Positions 8,095-16,197 of a stretch of DNA of 17,235 nucleotides are shown piece after piece. The DNA is taken from assembly GCA_049325415.1 (NCBI GenBank), contig JBMOLL010000031.1, positions 1-17,235 of the forward strand. Reading direction: 5' to 3'. The notes below the pieces were generated by a model. That model made no database searches and was not told the DNA's origin. It worked only from the letters and a program-made list of their open reading frames with translations. Numbering within the stretch: position 1 is the stretch's first letter; every line of letters begins with the position of its first letter. This stretch comes from JBMOLL01 sp049325415. Its GTDB lineage: Bacteria; Bacteroidota; Bacteroidia; Bacteroidales; GCA-2748055. The position numbers and the translations under genes were made by a program.

Positions 8095-8102
8095 TAAATT
8101 TG
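8095..8102 (+). promoter_or_regulatory. Candidate -7 element before the metallophosphoesterase gene
   Basis: TAAATTTG matches TAnnTTTG exactly and ends 25 bases before the TTG start codon at 8128. No clear TTTG lies at the -33 position. It suggests that the phosphoesterase and the following sensor gene are transcribed separately from oxyR, 173 bases upstream. Confidence 0.4.
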
Positions 8103-8127
8103 AAGTAGCACTCTTAATTCCAATATA

Positions 8128-8874
8128 TTGCGACTCGCTATCATCTCCGATATTCATGAGGATATTCAGGGTCTCAACAGGATACTGAAAAAAGCCGACC
8201 GGATTGGCTACGACCGGCTGGTATGCCTGGGAGATGTTTCCGGATTCAGTGTTCCATATTACCTTCACCAGAAAGAGCGAAATGCCCATGAATGCCTTGG
8301 CTTGCTGAAAGAAAAATCGTGTCTGCTTGTTCCGGGTAATCATGATTTCCATGCAGCGGCGCGCATTCCTGAGAGTTCTCCTCTTTTTGAATTCCCGGAA
8401 GATTGGTATGCACTTGATTACCCGGAAAGGAAAAAGCAGAGCGACGGTAACATCTGGCTTCATGAAGAGGACGATCTGGATCCCCTGTACTCCCGGGAGG
8501 ATAAAGAATATCTCGGATCACTTCAGGAATACCAGGTAATAAAGTGTGGTGAATTTTCAGTTCTCCTCAGTCATTACGTTTACCCCAATCTTTTTGGGAT
8601 CCATAAGCGTTTTTACAATGACAGGGCTGAATTTTCTGCTCATTTTGAATACATGGAGAAGCAAAACTGTGCCCTCTCTTTTCATGGTCACACCCATCAC
8701 CAGGGGATTTCAGTTGCCGGTACCGGGTATCTTCGCCATTACCGCTTTGTAAAACTCCGTTTGAATGAATTTCCCGTTTGCGTAGGTATTCCTCCTGTGG
8801 CAGGCAATCATTTCCAGAGCGGATTTTGTATATTTGATTCCGGGAGCAATGAACTCCGGGCGATCAGGTGTTAA
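8128..8874 (+). CDS. Calcineurin-like metallophosphoesterase
   Basis: A 248-residue cytoplasmic protein with the full metal-site set of the calcineurin-like phosphoesterases: SDIHED (Asp8, His10), GDVSG (Asp36), GNHD (Asn71, His72), SH (His149) and GHTHHQG (His188, His190). It resembles YfcE-like phosphodiesterases; the substrate cannot be told. The start is TTG: the reading frame has a stop at 8101 and no ATG or GTG before the SDIH motif, so TTG at 8128 is the only reasonable choice and may lower expression. The next gene begins 16 bases after its stop, so the two are likely co-transcribed. A role in reversing or tuning the nucleotidyltransferase-type partner downstream is speculation based only on this linkage. 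Confidence 0.88.
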   Translation: MRLAIISDIHEDIQGLNRILKKADRIGYDRLVCLGDVSGFSVPYYLHQKERNAHECLGLLKEKSCLLVPGNHDFHAAARIPESSPLFEFPEDWYALDYPERKKQSDGNIWLHEEDDLDPLYSREDKEYLGSLQEYQVIKCGEFSVLLSHYVYPNLFGIHKRFYNDRAEFSAHFEYMEKQNCALSFHGHTHHQGISVAGTGYLRHYRFVKLRLNEFPVCVGIPPVAGNHFQSGFCIFDSGSNELRAIRC

Positions 8875-8890
8875 ACTAAATTTTCAGCCG

Positions 8891-11395
8891 ATGCCAGAGC
8901 GTAATCTGAACCGGTTTTTCATTTCAATTGTTCTGCCCTCCATTCTGGCCGTAGGCTTTTTCATCCTCCTGATATTCGTCGTGATACTTCCATCATTTGA
9001 AAGAAATATCATGAATGGCAAAAAGGAGATGATCTCACAACTCACCAATTCTACCCTCAGTCTTTTGGAAGAGTACCATCAGGAGGTTCTTCATCATAAT
9101 CTCCCGGAGGACAGTGCCCGGTCACTTGCCGCGAAAAGGCTGGAAATGGTGAGATATGGCAACGAATCCAAAGACTATTTCTGGATCATCGACCGTCGTC
9201 CGGTGATGATCATGCATCCTTACAGGCCGGAGCTAATCAATACCGACCTTTCAGATTACAAGGATTCCGGGGGCAAGCTTCTTTTCGTGGAAGCCGCTGA
9301 GATGGTGAAGGAAAAGGGTGAGGGCTACATTAATTACATGTGGCAATGGAAGGACGATTCGACCCGGATAGTCCCCAAGCTCTCGTATGTAAAGGGCTTT
9401 GAGCCGTGGGGATGGATTATCGGAACGGGAATTTATCTTGAAGATGTCCGGGAAGAGATCCACACCTTAAAAAACAAGCTTTTGCGGATCACCCTCATTT
9501 TTACCTTGCTGATCGGAGGAATCCTGGCCTTTATCATCCGACAGAGTCTTAATATCGAGAACAGACGAAATGCTGCTGAAAAGAAACTCCGGCTATCCCG
9601 GCTGAAATACAAATCGCTGGTCGAAGCCTCTACCGAGGGCACTCTGATGATTCTTAAGGAAAAGATCATCTATTCCAATATCCGGTTCAGTAATCTCAGC
9701 GGATTTGAGCCTGCAGAGGTAGCAGAACTGTCGTTCGGACAGATCTTTGCAATGAAATGGGAAGATCTTACCTCCCTTTTTATTAATCCGGAACAATCTG
9801 TTTCTCTGGAAACCACTCTGCAATGCAAAGACAGGAGCAAAAAGGAAGTCGTTCTGTCAGCATCCATGGTTTCATACGCTGAAGAAACCGGCTATATACT
9901 GATCATCAAGGAGGTAAAGGCCAAACAGAGTCTGGAGCGGCAAGGCGATGCTCTCGGAGAAGAGCTGCAAACTTCTCTGCTCTTAATGAGCCAGCCTGTC
10001 AGATCTTATATAAAGGAGATAAAAAGGATTTCTTCTTCCAGTACGATACTGGAGGTGGCAAAGACAATGGCAAAGAAGAATCTGCCCCAGGTTTTTATTA
10101 CCCTTGAGGAGGATATCATTGGTGTGGTAAGTCAGCAGGACATTGTTACACGGATGGTAGCAGCAGAGCTTGATCCGGGGAGGCCGGTACGGGAAATTAT
10201 GACGGCACCGGTCATTACCATTTCTGACGACGCCCTCCTTTACGAGGTTTTACTGATGCTGGACAGTAAGCAGTCAACCTGTCTCGCCACAGTCGGCAGC
10301 GACAGGAAAATCAACGGGGTAATTACCCTGGATGATATCCGTGATATGCAGCAGAATGTAATCTTTTTACTGGTCAGGGAGATTGAAGCTGCTGTGGATG
10401 TAAACAGTCTGGTTTCAATTTACAGGAAGGTACCGGCCCTGGTGAGGGCACTTCTTGACAGCGGTAGCAGAAGCGAAAGTGTGAACAGGATTATCACAAC
10501 GATTGCTGATGCCATGAACAGGCGGGTTATTGATTTCGGACTTGAAGAGTTAGGACCACCTCCGGCAAAATTTGCATTTATTGTGATGGGAAGTGAAGGA
10601 AGGGGGGAGCAGACCCTGGCTACGGATCAGGACAATGCCATAATCTACGCCGATAGTGATAATGAGGCATCGGCGAAGTATTTTCTGGATCTGGGAGAGA
10701 GGATGAGCAGATATCTTCATGCCATTGGTTATCAGTATTGTAAGGGGGATATTATGGCCGGAAATCCAAAATGGACACAGGGACTGGAAAACTGGAAAGG
10801 CTATTTCACCCAGTGGCTCAATACAGGAAATCCCCAGGACATTCTGGATACGGCAATATTTTTTGATTTCAGGTATGTCTATGGAGATATTTCACTGGTA
10901 ACGGAATTGCGGGAGCATGTTAGCCAGGCGTCTTCGAATAAGTCCGTTTTCTTTTACCACATGGCCGATTCCGTTTCCAGGTTCCGCCCGCCCACCAATA
11001 TTTTTGGGAATATTGTAGGGAAGGAGTCAGGGGAAGACGAAAAACAGCTTGATGTAAAAAAGATGTTGATGCCGGTTGTGGGTCTGATCCGGCTTTACTC
11101 CATCAGCGAAAAGCTTATCCAGACAGGTAGCATGGAACGTCTTGAGGTTTTACGCAAGAGGCAGGTGGTGGACCAGCACAGCTATGAAGAACTGGTCACG
11201 GCTTTTGACCTTTTGATGAGGATCCGTTTAAAGGCACAGGTGAATGCGATAGCCGGAAATGAAGCTCCGGGCAACGTCGTAAATCTGAATACACTTACCC
11301 GCATTGAAATGACCATGATAAAGACCTATTTTTCTTTTCTGGGCAGCTTGCAGACAAAGCTGAATCTTGATTTCAAGGGGACCCAGCAGGGGTAA
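8891..11395 (+). CDS. Membrane Cache-PAS-CBS-CBS-DUF294 nucleotidyltransferase-like regulator
   Basis: Numbering is from ATG 8891 (834 residues). Residues 10-32 are a membrane helix, 36-190 an extracytoplasmic Cache-type sensor (DYFWIIDRRPVMIMHPYRPE, GWIIGTGIYLEDV), 197-217 a second membrane helix, and 232-340 a PAS domain. Residues 370-490 are two CBS domains (GVVSQQDIVTRMV; REIMTAPVITISDDALLYEV), 495-640 a DUF294 nucleotidyltransferase-like fold and 675-820 its C-terminal helical domain. The motif GSEGRGEQTLATDQDNA (567-583) keeps the Gly-Ser and the acidic DxD of GlnD-type enzymes, so it may be active. CBS domains usually bind adenine nucleotides. Such CBS-DUF294 proteins often accompany VC_2705-type symporters, as here. 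ATGs at 8834 and 8849 would overlap the phosphoesterase gene; I chose 8891 because it places a short basic tail before the first helix. Substrate and target are unknown. Confidence 0.87.
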   Translation: MPERNLNRFFISIVLPSILAVGFFILLIFVVILPSFERNIMNGKKEMISQLTNSTLSLLEEYHQEVLHHNLPEDSARSLAAKRLEMVRYGNESKDYFWIIDRRPVMIMHPYRPELINTDLSDYKDSGGKLLFVEAAEMVKEKGEGYINYMWQWKDDSTRIVPKLSYVKGFEPWGWIIGTGIYLEDVREEIHTLKNKLLRITLIFTLLIGGILAFIIRQSLNIENRRNAAEKKLRLSRLKYKSLVEASTEGTLMILKEKIIYSNIRFSNLSGFEPAEVAELSFGQIFAMKWEDLTSLFINPEQSVSLETTLQCKDRSKKEVVLSASMVSYAEETGYILIIKEVKAKQSLERQGDALGEELQTSLLLMSQPVRSYIKEIKRISSSSTILEVAKTMAKKNLPQVFITLEEDIIGVVSQQDIVTRMVAAELDPGRPVREIMTAPVITISDDALLYEVLLMLDSKQSTCLATVGSDRKINGVITLDDIRDMQQNVIFLLVREIEAAVDVNSLVSIYRKVPALVRALLDSGSRSESVNRIITTIADAMNRRVIDFGLEELGPPPAKFAFIVMGSEGRGEQTLATDQDNAIIYADSDNEASAKYFLDLGERMSRYLHAIGYQYCKGDIMAGNPKWTQGLENWKGYFTQWLNTGNPQDILDTAIFFDFRYVYGDISLVTELREHVSQASSNKSVFFYHMADSVSRFRPPTNIFGNIVGKESGEDEKQLDVKKMLMPVVGLIRLYSISEKLIQTGSMERLEVLRKRQVVDQHSYEELVTAFDLLMRIRLKAQVNAIAGNEAPGNVVNLNTLTRIEMTMIKTYFSFLGSLQTKLNLDFKGTQQG

Positions 11396-11494
11396 ATCGC
11401 GGTAAAAATCCCTTTTTAAAAGCGAGGAGAAGCATGGCAGTGGAGTAGATTTCCATGCCTCATAATGGATCCTGCAACCTGCAAATCCGCATCA

Positions 11495-11598
11495 ATTCTA
11501 AATAATTGGATAATACAATAGATTGATATTTAATAAATTCTTTCAATCTATTCTAAATAACTATTTGTTTTGTTCGAAAAAAAACTATTTTTAGATTG
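11495..11598. promoter_or_regulatory. Repeat cluster upstream of the symporter operon (operator candidate)
   Basis: AATAGATTGA (11517-11526) and TCAATCTATT (11543-11552) form a perfect 10-base inverted repeat with a 16-base centre. A third TAGATTG sits at 11592-11598 beside the predicted -7 element. ATTCTAAATAA occurs twice in direct orientation (11495-11505 and 11550-11560), 55 bases apart. The cluster lies immediately upstream of and within the predicted promoter, as expected for cooperative regulator binding. The regulator is unknown. Confidence 0.4.
11564..11593 (+). promoter_or_regulatory. Candidate promoter of the symporter operon
   Basis: TTTG (11564-11567), 18 bases, then TATTTTTA (11586-11593) fits the Bacteroidota promoter pattern with one mismatch. 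It would yield a leader of about 45 bases before the DUF4212-type gene. No strong terminator of the preceding gene is visible between 11396 and this point, so readthrough is possible. Confidence 0.5.
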
Positions 11599-11645
11599 TT
11601 ATTTGAGAAACAAAACTAAAACTCTAATCCACTAAAACTATTCTG

Positions 11646-12398
11646 ATGTATAAACCTTCTGAAGAGTATCACATTAGTTTCTTTAGACCAACTACTCCCC
11701 AGGCCCGATCCAACAGGAACATGGTTGTCTGGATGGTCTCTTTATGGTTTATTGCCATTTTTGGTTTTCAGATACTGTTACTGGTATTGCAAAAACCTAC
11801 TCCCGAACCTTCCTACCTGACTTTTCAGAAAGTCTGGGCTACTGTTGATTCAGAATCTGCAGATGAGGTCACCTTGCAGGAATTTGGCTTTTCAGTTCTG
11901 TCTGTCCTGGGAAAGACGATTCAGAAAGTAGAAGAGAGGGCCATTCTTGATCAGGCTCTGAGCTATACGGTATATCACCTTGCTGCCGACTCACTTAAAG
12001 AAAAGGTAGTCGAAGAGATTGCGACTTTTGAACAACTTAAAGCTGGAATCGATAACATCTCCGATCCTTCCTATGTTGCAGAAAAAGAAAGGCTATCGGA
12101 TCAGTTTGGTCTGCTGTTGGAACTTGAGAAATCAGATGTCAGGCGAGTCATTCTCCCCGTGGAATTAACGTCGGAGAATATCACAGGATTAACTGAGGAG
12201 ACAAGGGCAAAACTTCCCGGGATAATGGAGAAGTATCTTGTACATAATCAGTCGGTCCTTACCGACACCAAAGTCCTGGGTTTCCCCTTTCATTACTTTT
12301 ATACCGCTGTTTTCCTGTTGATCTTATTTGTCGGGTTGTGCTGGCTCTACTGCGTGAGAACCGACAGGATCAACAAGAAACTGAATATAGCAGACTAA
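11646..12398 (+). CDS. DUF4212-like symporter small subunit with large extracytoplasmic insert
   Basis: A 250-residue protein with two membrane helices, residues 25-48 (NMVVWMVSLWFIAIFGFQIL) and 215-238 (FHYFYTAVFLLILFVGLCWL). The helix sequences, the FPFHYFY entry to the second helix and the WLYCVRTDRINKKLNI tail resemble DUF4212, the roughly 90-residue small subunit encoded before VC_2705-type sodium:solute symporters. The gene position, 18 bases before the symporter, is exactly the family's usual one. The oddity is about 160 residues between the helices, mostly charged and predicted helical (for example KTIQKVEERAILDQALSYTV). With N- and C-termini inside, this region would face the periplasm. 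The DUF4212 assignment rests on remembered family pattern and context, so it is good but not certain. Confidence 0.75.
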   Translation: MYKPSEEYHISFFRPTTPQARSNRNMVVWMVSLWFIAIFGFQILLLVLQKPTPEPSYLTFQKVWATVDSESADEVTLQEFGFSVLSVLGKTIQKVEERAILDQALSYTVYHLAADSLKEKVVEEIATFEQLKAGIDNISDPSYVAEKERLSDQFGLLLELEKSDVRRVILPVELTSENITGLTEETRAKLPGIMEKYLVHNQSVLTDTKVLGFPFHYFYTAVFLLILFVGLCWLYCVRTDRINKKLNIAD

Positions 12399-12416
12399 CC
12401 TCAAAACGATTCCAAC

Positions 12417-14087
12417 ATGAAAAAGATATTTCTCCCAATACTTTTATTGGCAACGCATGTTTCTGTAAACGCAGCTACTGCAGCCACTCAGTTAGAAGGT
12501 GGCTTTAAAGTAGGTCCTGCAATTATCCTTATTACCATTTTGTCGTTGTTTGTACTCGTAGGGATCATATTCCGGGCAAAGGACACAACCGATTATTATG
12601 CTGCAGGTAGAGGGATCTCGCGCGTCGGATCCGGGATGGCCATTGCTTCCAACTGGATGAGCGCTGCCTCATTCCTTGGAATGGCTGCGCTGATGTACGG
12701 TTCCGGATATCATGGACTGGCCTATGTGGTTGGCTGGACAGGTGGTTATGTCCTGCTCCTGATCCTGATGGCCGGACAGATCAGGAAATACGGAAAATAT
12801 ACAGCTGCAGATTTTATCGGTGATCGCTTTTATTCACAGGGATTAAGGGTTGTTGGGGCTTCCATTGCCATCCTTATCTCCATCTCCTATTGTGTGGGTC
12901 AGTTCGGAGGAATTGGTCTGCTTTTTAAATGGGTACTCGGTGTTGATTATACCCTTGCGGTGATCATAGGCGGAACAGTGGTTCTGGCATACACCCTGAT
13001 CTCCGGAATGCTTGGTGCCACAAAAAATATGCAGATACAATATGTCATTATCATTTTGTCCTTCCTGATCCCCCTCTTTATCCTTACCTATAAATTTGAT
13101 TACTTCTGGGTATTACCGCAGATTGGTTATGGTTCTGTGATTTCGGACGCAATTACCGGTATCCCCCTGAATGAATCCAACCAGCTGGTCAACTCACTCG
13201 GACATGCTTTTGCAACGGTTCCGGTTCCTGAACTGGCCATGCCCTGGGATCACGCTTCAGGCGAAACCTTTTTCCAGTGGGTGGCCATTGCCTTCTCCCT
13301 GATGATAGGTACCGCCGGTCTGCCTCATGTGATCCAGCGTTTCTATGTTGTGCCCAAAGCCAGGGATGCCCGCTGGTCGGTAGTGTGGGGTCTGTTCTTT
13401 ATATGCATACTTTACTGGAGCGCGCCGGCATATGCCGTATTCGGCAAGGTTCTCTCTGCGAATCCGGAAGTGGGCAAGCTGGCACAGGATGCCATTGTAG
13501 TGTATACGGCCCAGCTCGGGAATGTCCATCCTTTAATTGTGGGCTTTCTTGCAGCCGGAGGTGTTTCAGCAGCGTTCTCAACTGTATCCGGACTACTTGT
13601 TGCAGGAGCCTCTGCATTTTCGCACGATATCTATATAAAGGTAATCAACCCCCAGGCTGAACCCAGGAAACAACTGCTTTATGCAAGGGTCGGCACCATC
13701 CTGATGGCCATCATTGTTACGGTAATAGCTCTTGCCAAGCTTGCCCTGATCGGTCAGCTGGTGGCTGTGGCCTTTTCCCTTGCAGGATGTACGATCTTCC
13801 CACTTTTCCTGCTCGGGATCTGGTGGAGTGGTTCAAATAAACAGGGTGCTATTGCCGGTCTGATTGCCGGAGGTACGGTGTCCCTTATTGCCCTTACCTA
13901 TTTCATTGCAGGCAAAATGGGAGCTGTCCTGCCGGCCCAGGAATTTATAAATTATTGGCTTGGAGCATGGTACTTTGCCTGGTTTGGTGCACCGTTGTCC
14001 ATTATAGTTAATATTGTTGTCTCCAGGTTTACCAGGGAAACACCCGTTGAGATCCGTAAATTCCTGGTTGAAAATGTCCATTCGTAA
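12417..14087 (+). CDS. Sodium:solute symporter, ActP-like VC_2705 type
   Basis: A 556-residue multi-helix inner-membrane transporter. It shares long stretches of pattern with E. coli acetate permease ActP: YYAAGRGISRVGSGMAIASN then WMSAASFLGMAAL (80-92), LMIGTAGLPHVIQRFYVV (295-312) and VAGASAFSHDIY (395-406). The Ser/Thr-rich SAAFSTVSGL segment (384-393) corresponds to the helix that binds sodium in this superfamily. As in ActP, an N-terminal signal-like segment (MKKIFLPILLLATHVSVNAA) precedes the core. The paired DUF4212-type gene just upstream points to the VC_2705 subfamily rather than ActP itself. Acetate or another short carboxylate is the likely substrate by family; the sequence alone does not fix it. 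The stop codon overlaps the next start (TAATG), indicating translational coupling. Confidence 0.92.
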   Translation: MKKIFLPILLLATHVSVNAATAATQLEGGFKVGPAIILITILSLFVLVGIIFRAKDTTDYYAAGRGISRVGSGMAIASNWMSAASFLGMAALMYGSGYHGLAYVVGWTGGYVLLLILMAGQIRKYGKYTAADFIGDRFYSQGLRVVGASIAILISISYCVGQFGGIGLLFKWVLGVDYTLAVIIGGTVVLAYTLISGMLGATKNMQIQYVIIILSFLIPLFILTYKFDYFWVLPQIGYGSVISDAITGIPLNESNQLVNSLGHAFATVPVPELAMPWDHASGETFFQWVAIAFSLMIGTAGLPHVIQRFYVVPKARDARWSVVWGLFFICILYWSAPAYAVFGKVLSANPEVGKLAQDAIVVYTAQLGNVHPLIVGFLAAGGVSAAFSTVSGLLVAGASAFSHDIYIKVINPQAEPRKQLLYARVGTILMAIIVTVIALAKLALIGQLVAVAFSLAGCTIFPLFLLGIWWSGSNKQGAIAGLIAGGTVSLIALTYFIAGKMGAVLPAQEFINYWLGAWYFAWFGAPLSIIVNIVVSRFTRETPVEIRKFLVENVHS

Positions 14088-14851
14088 TGCTGTTGATTAA
14101 AGTCAGGTCAACATGGACGCTGGTGGTGATTATGCTTATCCTGGCAGGAGCCGGTATATTAACGGCGCATTTTCATTACCGGGGAAAAAACGAAACCGTT
14201 GATCCGAGAATTGAAGCTGCCAGAATCAGTTATGAACGGTATAACAACTATGCCCGGGCAAATGCCTTCGATTCGGTCTTCGCATTAATGGACAGTATAG
14301 AAGCTATCTACAGCGCGACTGAACATTACCGGGAATCCTACGAGGTCGGGGTCCTGTATAACAACCGTGCGGCCGCCTTTTTAGCCATGGCTCTTTACAG
14401 TGACAGTACGGTTTGTCCGGCCAGTGAAAAAGATTCCCTGATTGAACTGGCTGAGGAGCAGGAAAACAGGGCGATTTACATATACTCAGGCTGGCTGGAC
14501 CTGTATGGTGAAAAGAGTTTGACGGAGCTGGAGGCGATTGCTTCGAAAGACTTTTTCATTGGTCTGGAGAACTATTCTTCAGAGCAGCAGCAGAGCTTTC
14601 TCAAAACCAGGGTAAAAGAGATTGAGGAAGCGCAGGAAGAAACCAGGAGAAGGCTTTCAGTTGCCTTTACGAACCAGGGTGTTATTTTCAGGACCAGGAA
14701 GGATTATGATGGTGCAGCAGAGTGCTACCTGAAAGCCATTGAGTTATGGGATCAGAACCTGACTGCGGAAAATAACCTCAATATTCTCCTGGGCAAGCCT
14801 TTAAAAAAGAGAACTTTTATTCAGAAACTTTTTCCACCCGACCGTAATTAG
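14087..14851 (+). CDS. Membrane-anchored TPR-like protein of unknown function
   Basis: A 254-residue protein with one N-terminal membrane helix (residues 10-28, WTLVVIMLILAGAGILTA) followed by an α-helical soluble region. At least one tetratricopeptide-like repeat is visible at about 203-236 (VAFTNQGVIFRTRKDYDGAA then ECYLKAIELW), and an earlier helical pair at 107-125 (VGVLYNNRAAAFLAMALY) is similar. TPRs bind other proteins. The start overlaps the symporter stop by one base, so its product is probably made in step with the symporter. It may connect the symporter, the DUF4212-type subunit or the porin encoded after it; that is inference. I do not recognise a named family for the whole protein. 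Confidence 0.75.
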   Translation: MLLIKVRSTWTLVVIMLILAGAGILTAHFHYRGKNETVDPRIEAARISYERYNNYARANAFDSVFALMDSIEAIYSATEHYRESYEVGVLYNNRAAAFLAMALYSDSTVCPASEKDSLIELAEEQENRAIYIYSGWLDLYGEKSLTELEAIASKDFFIGLENYSSEQQQSFLKTRVKEIEEAQEETRRRLSVAFTNQGVIFRTRKDYDGAAECYLKAIELWDQNLTAENNLNILLGKPLKKRTFIQKLFPPDRN

Positions 14852-14874
14852 GCCGGGTTTCATTTAAATACAGA

Positions 14875-16167
14875 ATGATGAAAAAAGCCGTATTCCTTGT
14901 AATATGCCTTGCTTTGCTTTTTACTGTCAGATCCATGGCACAGGAAACAGAGAAGGACTTCGGTATCAAAATTTCCGGTTACGTTAAAAACGATTTCTTT
15001 TTTGATACCCGACAGACCGTAGCAGCCAGGGAGGGTCATTTCCTGCTCTGGCCATCTGCTCAGAATCTTGATGCCAATGGTTTGGATATCAATGCAAAAC
15101 CAAGTTTTAATTTTTTAGCCATTCAATCCAGGCTTTCACTGGCCATTACCGGTCCTGATGCCTTTGGAGCAAAAACCTCCGGATTGATTGAAGGTGACTT
15201 TTTTGCCCAGCTTGATGCAAATATCAATCTGTTCCGACTCAGGCATGCCCTTGTAAAACTGAAATGGACCCATACCGAGTTATTAACCGGACAGTACTGG
15301 AATCCTCTTTTCGTAACCGGCTGTTTCCCGGGTACCGTATCCTTCAATACCGGTGCTCCCTTACAGTCGTTTGCAAGAAATCCCCAGATCCGGCTTACTC
15401 AGGATATTGGCAGGATTCAGATCATAGCTGCCGCATTGGCACAACGGGATTACACTTCGAGAGGTCCCAGCCCGACAGATAATGCCACGACTGCTGTCAG
15501 TGCAGAGTACCTGAGGAACTCGCTTATTCCTGATCTGCACTTTCAGGTACATTATTCGGCAAAGAATGAGGAAAATGGAACCGCTATACTGGTGGGCACG
15601 GGAGTAGCGTATAAGTCAATTGTACCCAGACTATATTCGACTGTGGGCAATGATAAATTTGCTGTTAATGAACGTGTTGGCGGAATTACGGCCCTTGCGT
15701 TTACAAAACTGACCCTGAAGCCGGTTACGATTAAACTGGAGGGACGCTACGGGGAGAATATTGCCGATGTGCTTTCCATCAGTGGTTTTGCCATAAAGAA
15801 TGTGGAAAATCCCTTAACCGGCCTATGCTCCTATACACCGCTGAAAAATGCGTCATTCTGGGGTGAGGTGCACAGCAACGGGAAAAAACTGCAGGTGGGT
15901 GTTTTCGGGGGATATATGAAAAATCTGGGGACAAAAGAGGCTATGTCATCATCCACCAATACTGTTTATGGCCTGGCAACAAATATCGAATCTTTGATCC
16001 GGGTTTCACCCCGGATTATTTTCTACTCCGGAAAAACACAACTGGCCTGCGAACTGGAATACACTTCCGCTGCCTATGGAAGCGAGTACGATGTGAACTA
16101 TCGTCCGGCAGCCACTACCAGAGTCGCCAATATACGGGCCTTGCTGAGCGTGTTGTATTCCTTCTAG
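14875..16167 (+). CDS. Outer-membrane β-barrel porin-like protein
   Basis: A 430-residue exported protein. Residues 1-23 are a signal peptide (MMKKAVFLVICLALLFTVRS then MAQ). The mature part shows alternating polar and hydrophobic β-strands (FGIKISGYVKNDFFFDTRQT, FLAIQSRLSLAI, TSGLIEGDFFA, ALVKLKWTHTELLTGQYWNP) and ends in LLSVLYSF with a terminal Phe, the usual signal for barrel insertion. The opening strand and the GQYWNP segment resemble general or DcaP-like porins. It begins 23 bases after the TPR gene and is the last gene of the symporter operon, which suggests it admits the symporter's substrate across the outer membrane. The exact porin family is not certain. Confidence 0.82.
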   Translation: MMKKAVFLVICLALLFTVRSMAQETEKDFGIKISGYVKNDFFFDTRQTVAAREGHFLLWPSAQNLDANGLDINAKPSFNFLAIQSRLSLAITGPDAFGAKTSGLIEGDFFAQLDANINLFRLRHALVKLKWTHTELLTGQYWNPLFVTGCFPGTVSFNTGAPLQSFARNPQIRLTQDIGRIQIIAAALAQRDYTSRGPSPTDNATTAVSAEYLRNSLIPDLHFQVHYSAKNEENGTAILVGTGVAYKSIVPRLYSTVGNDKFAVNERVGGITALAFTKLTLKPVTIKLEGRYGENIADVLSISGFAIKNVENPLTGLCSYTPLKNASFWGEVHSNGKKLQVGVFGGYMKNLGTKEAMSSSTNTVYGLATNIESLIRVSPRIIFYSGKTQLACELEYTSAAYGSEYDVNYRPAATTRVANIRALLSVLYSF

Positions 16168-16197
16168 GGAAAAGACTGAACCCGGCTAGAAAGGGCT

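Noticed and set aside
8834..8890. Earlier starts (ATG 8834 or 8849) for the Cache-DUF294 protein
   Set aside because: They overlap the phosphoesterase coding end and add a short hydrophilic stretch before the membrane helix; ATG 8891 gives a typical membrane-protein N-terminus.
11432..11458. GCATGG/CCATGC inverted repeat as a terminator after the Cache-DUF294 gene
   Set aside because: The stem is only 6 bases around a 15-base loop and no T-run follows it.
16168..16197. Bidirectional terminator between the porin and radical SAM genes
   Set aside because: Only a 3-base CCC/GGG pairing is visible and there is no T-run on either strand.
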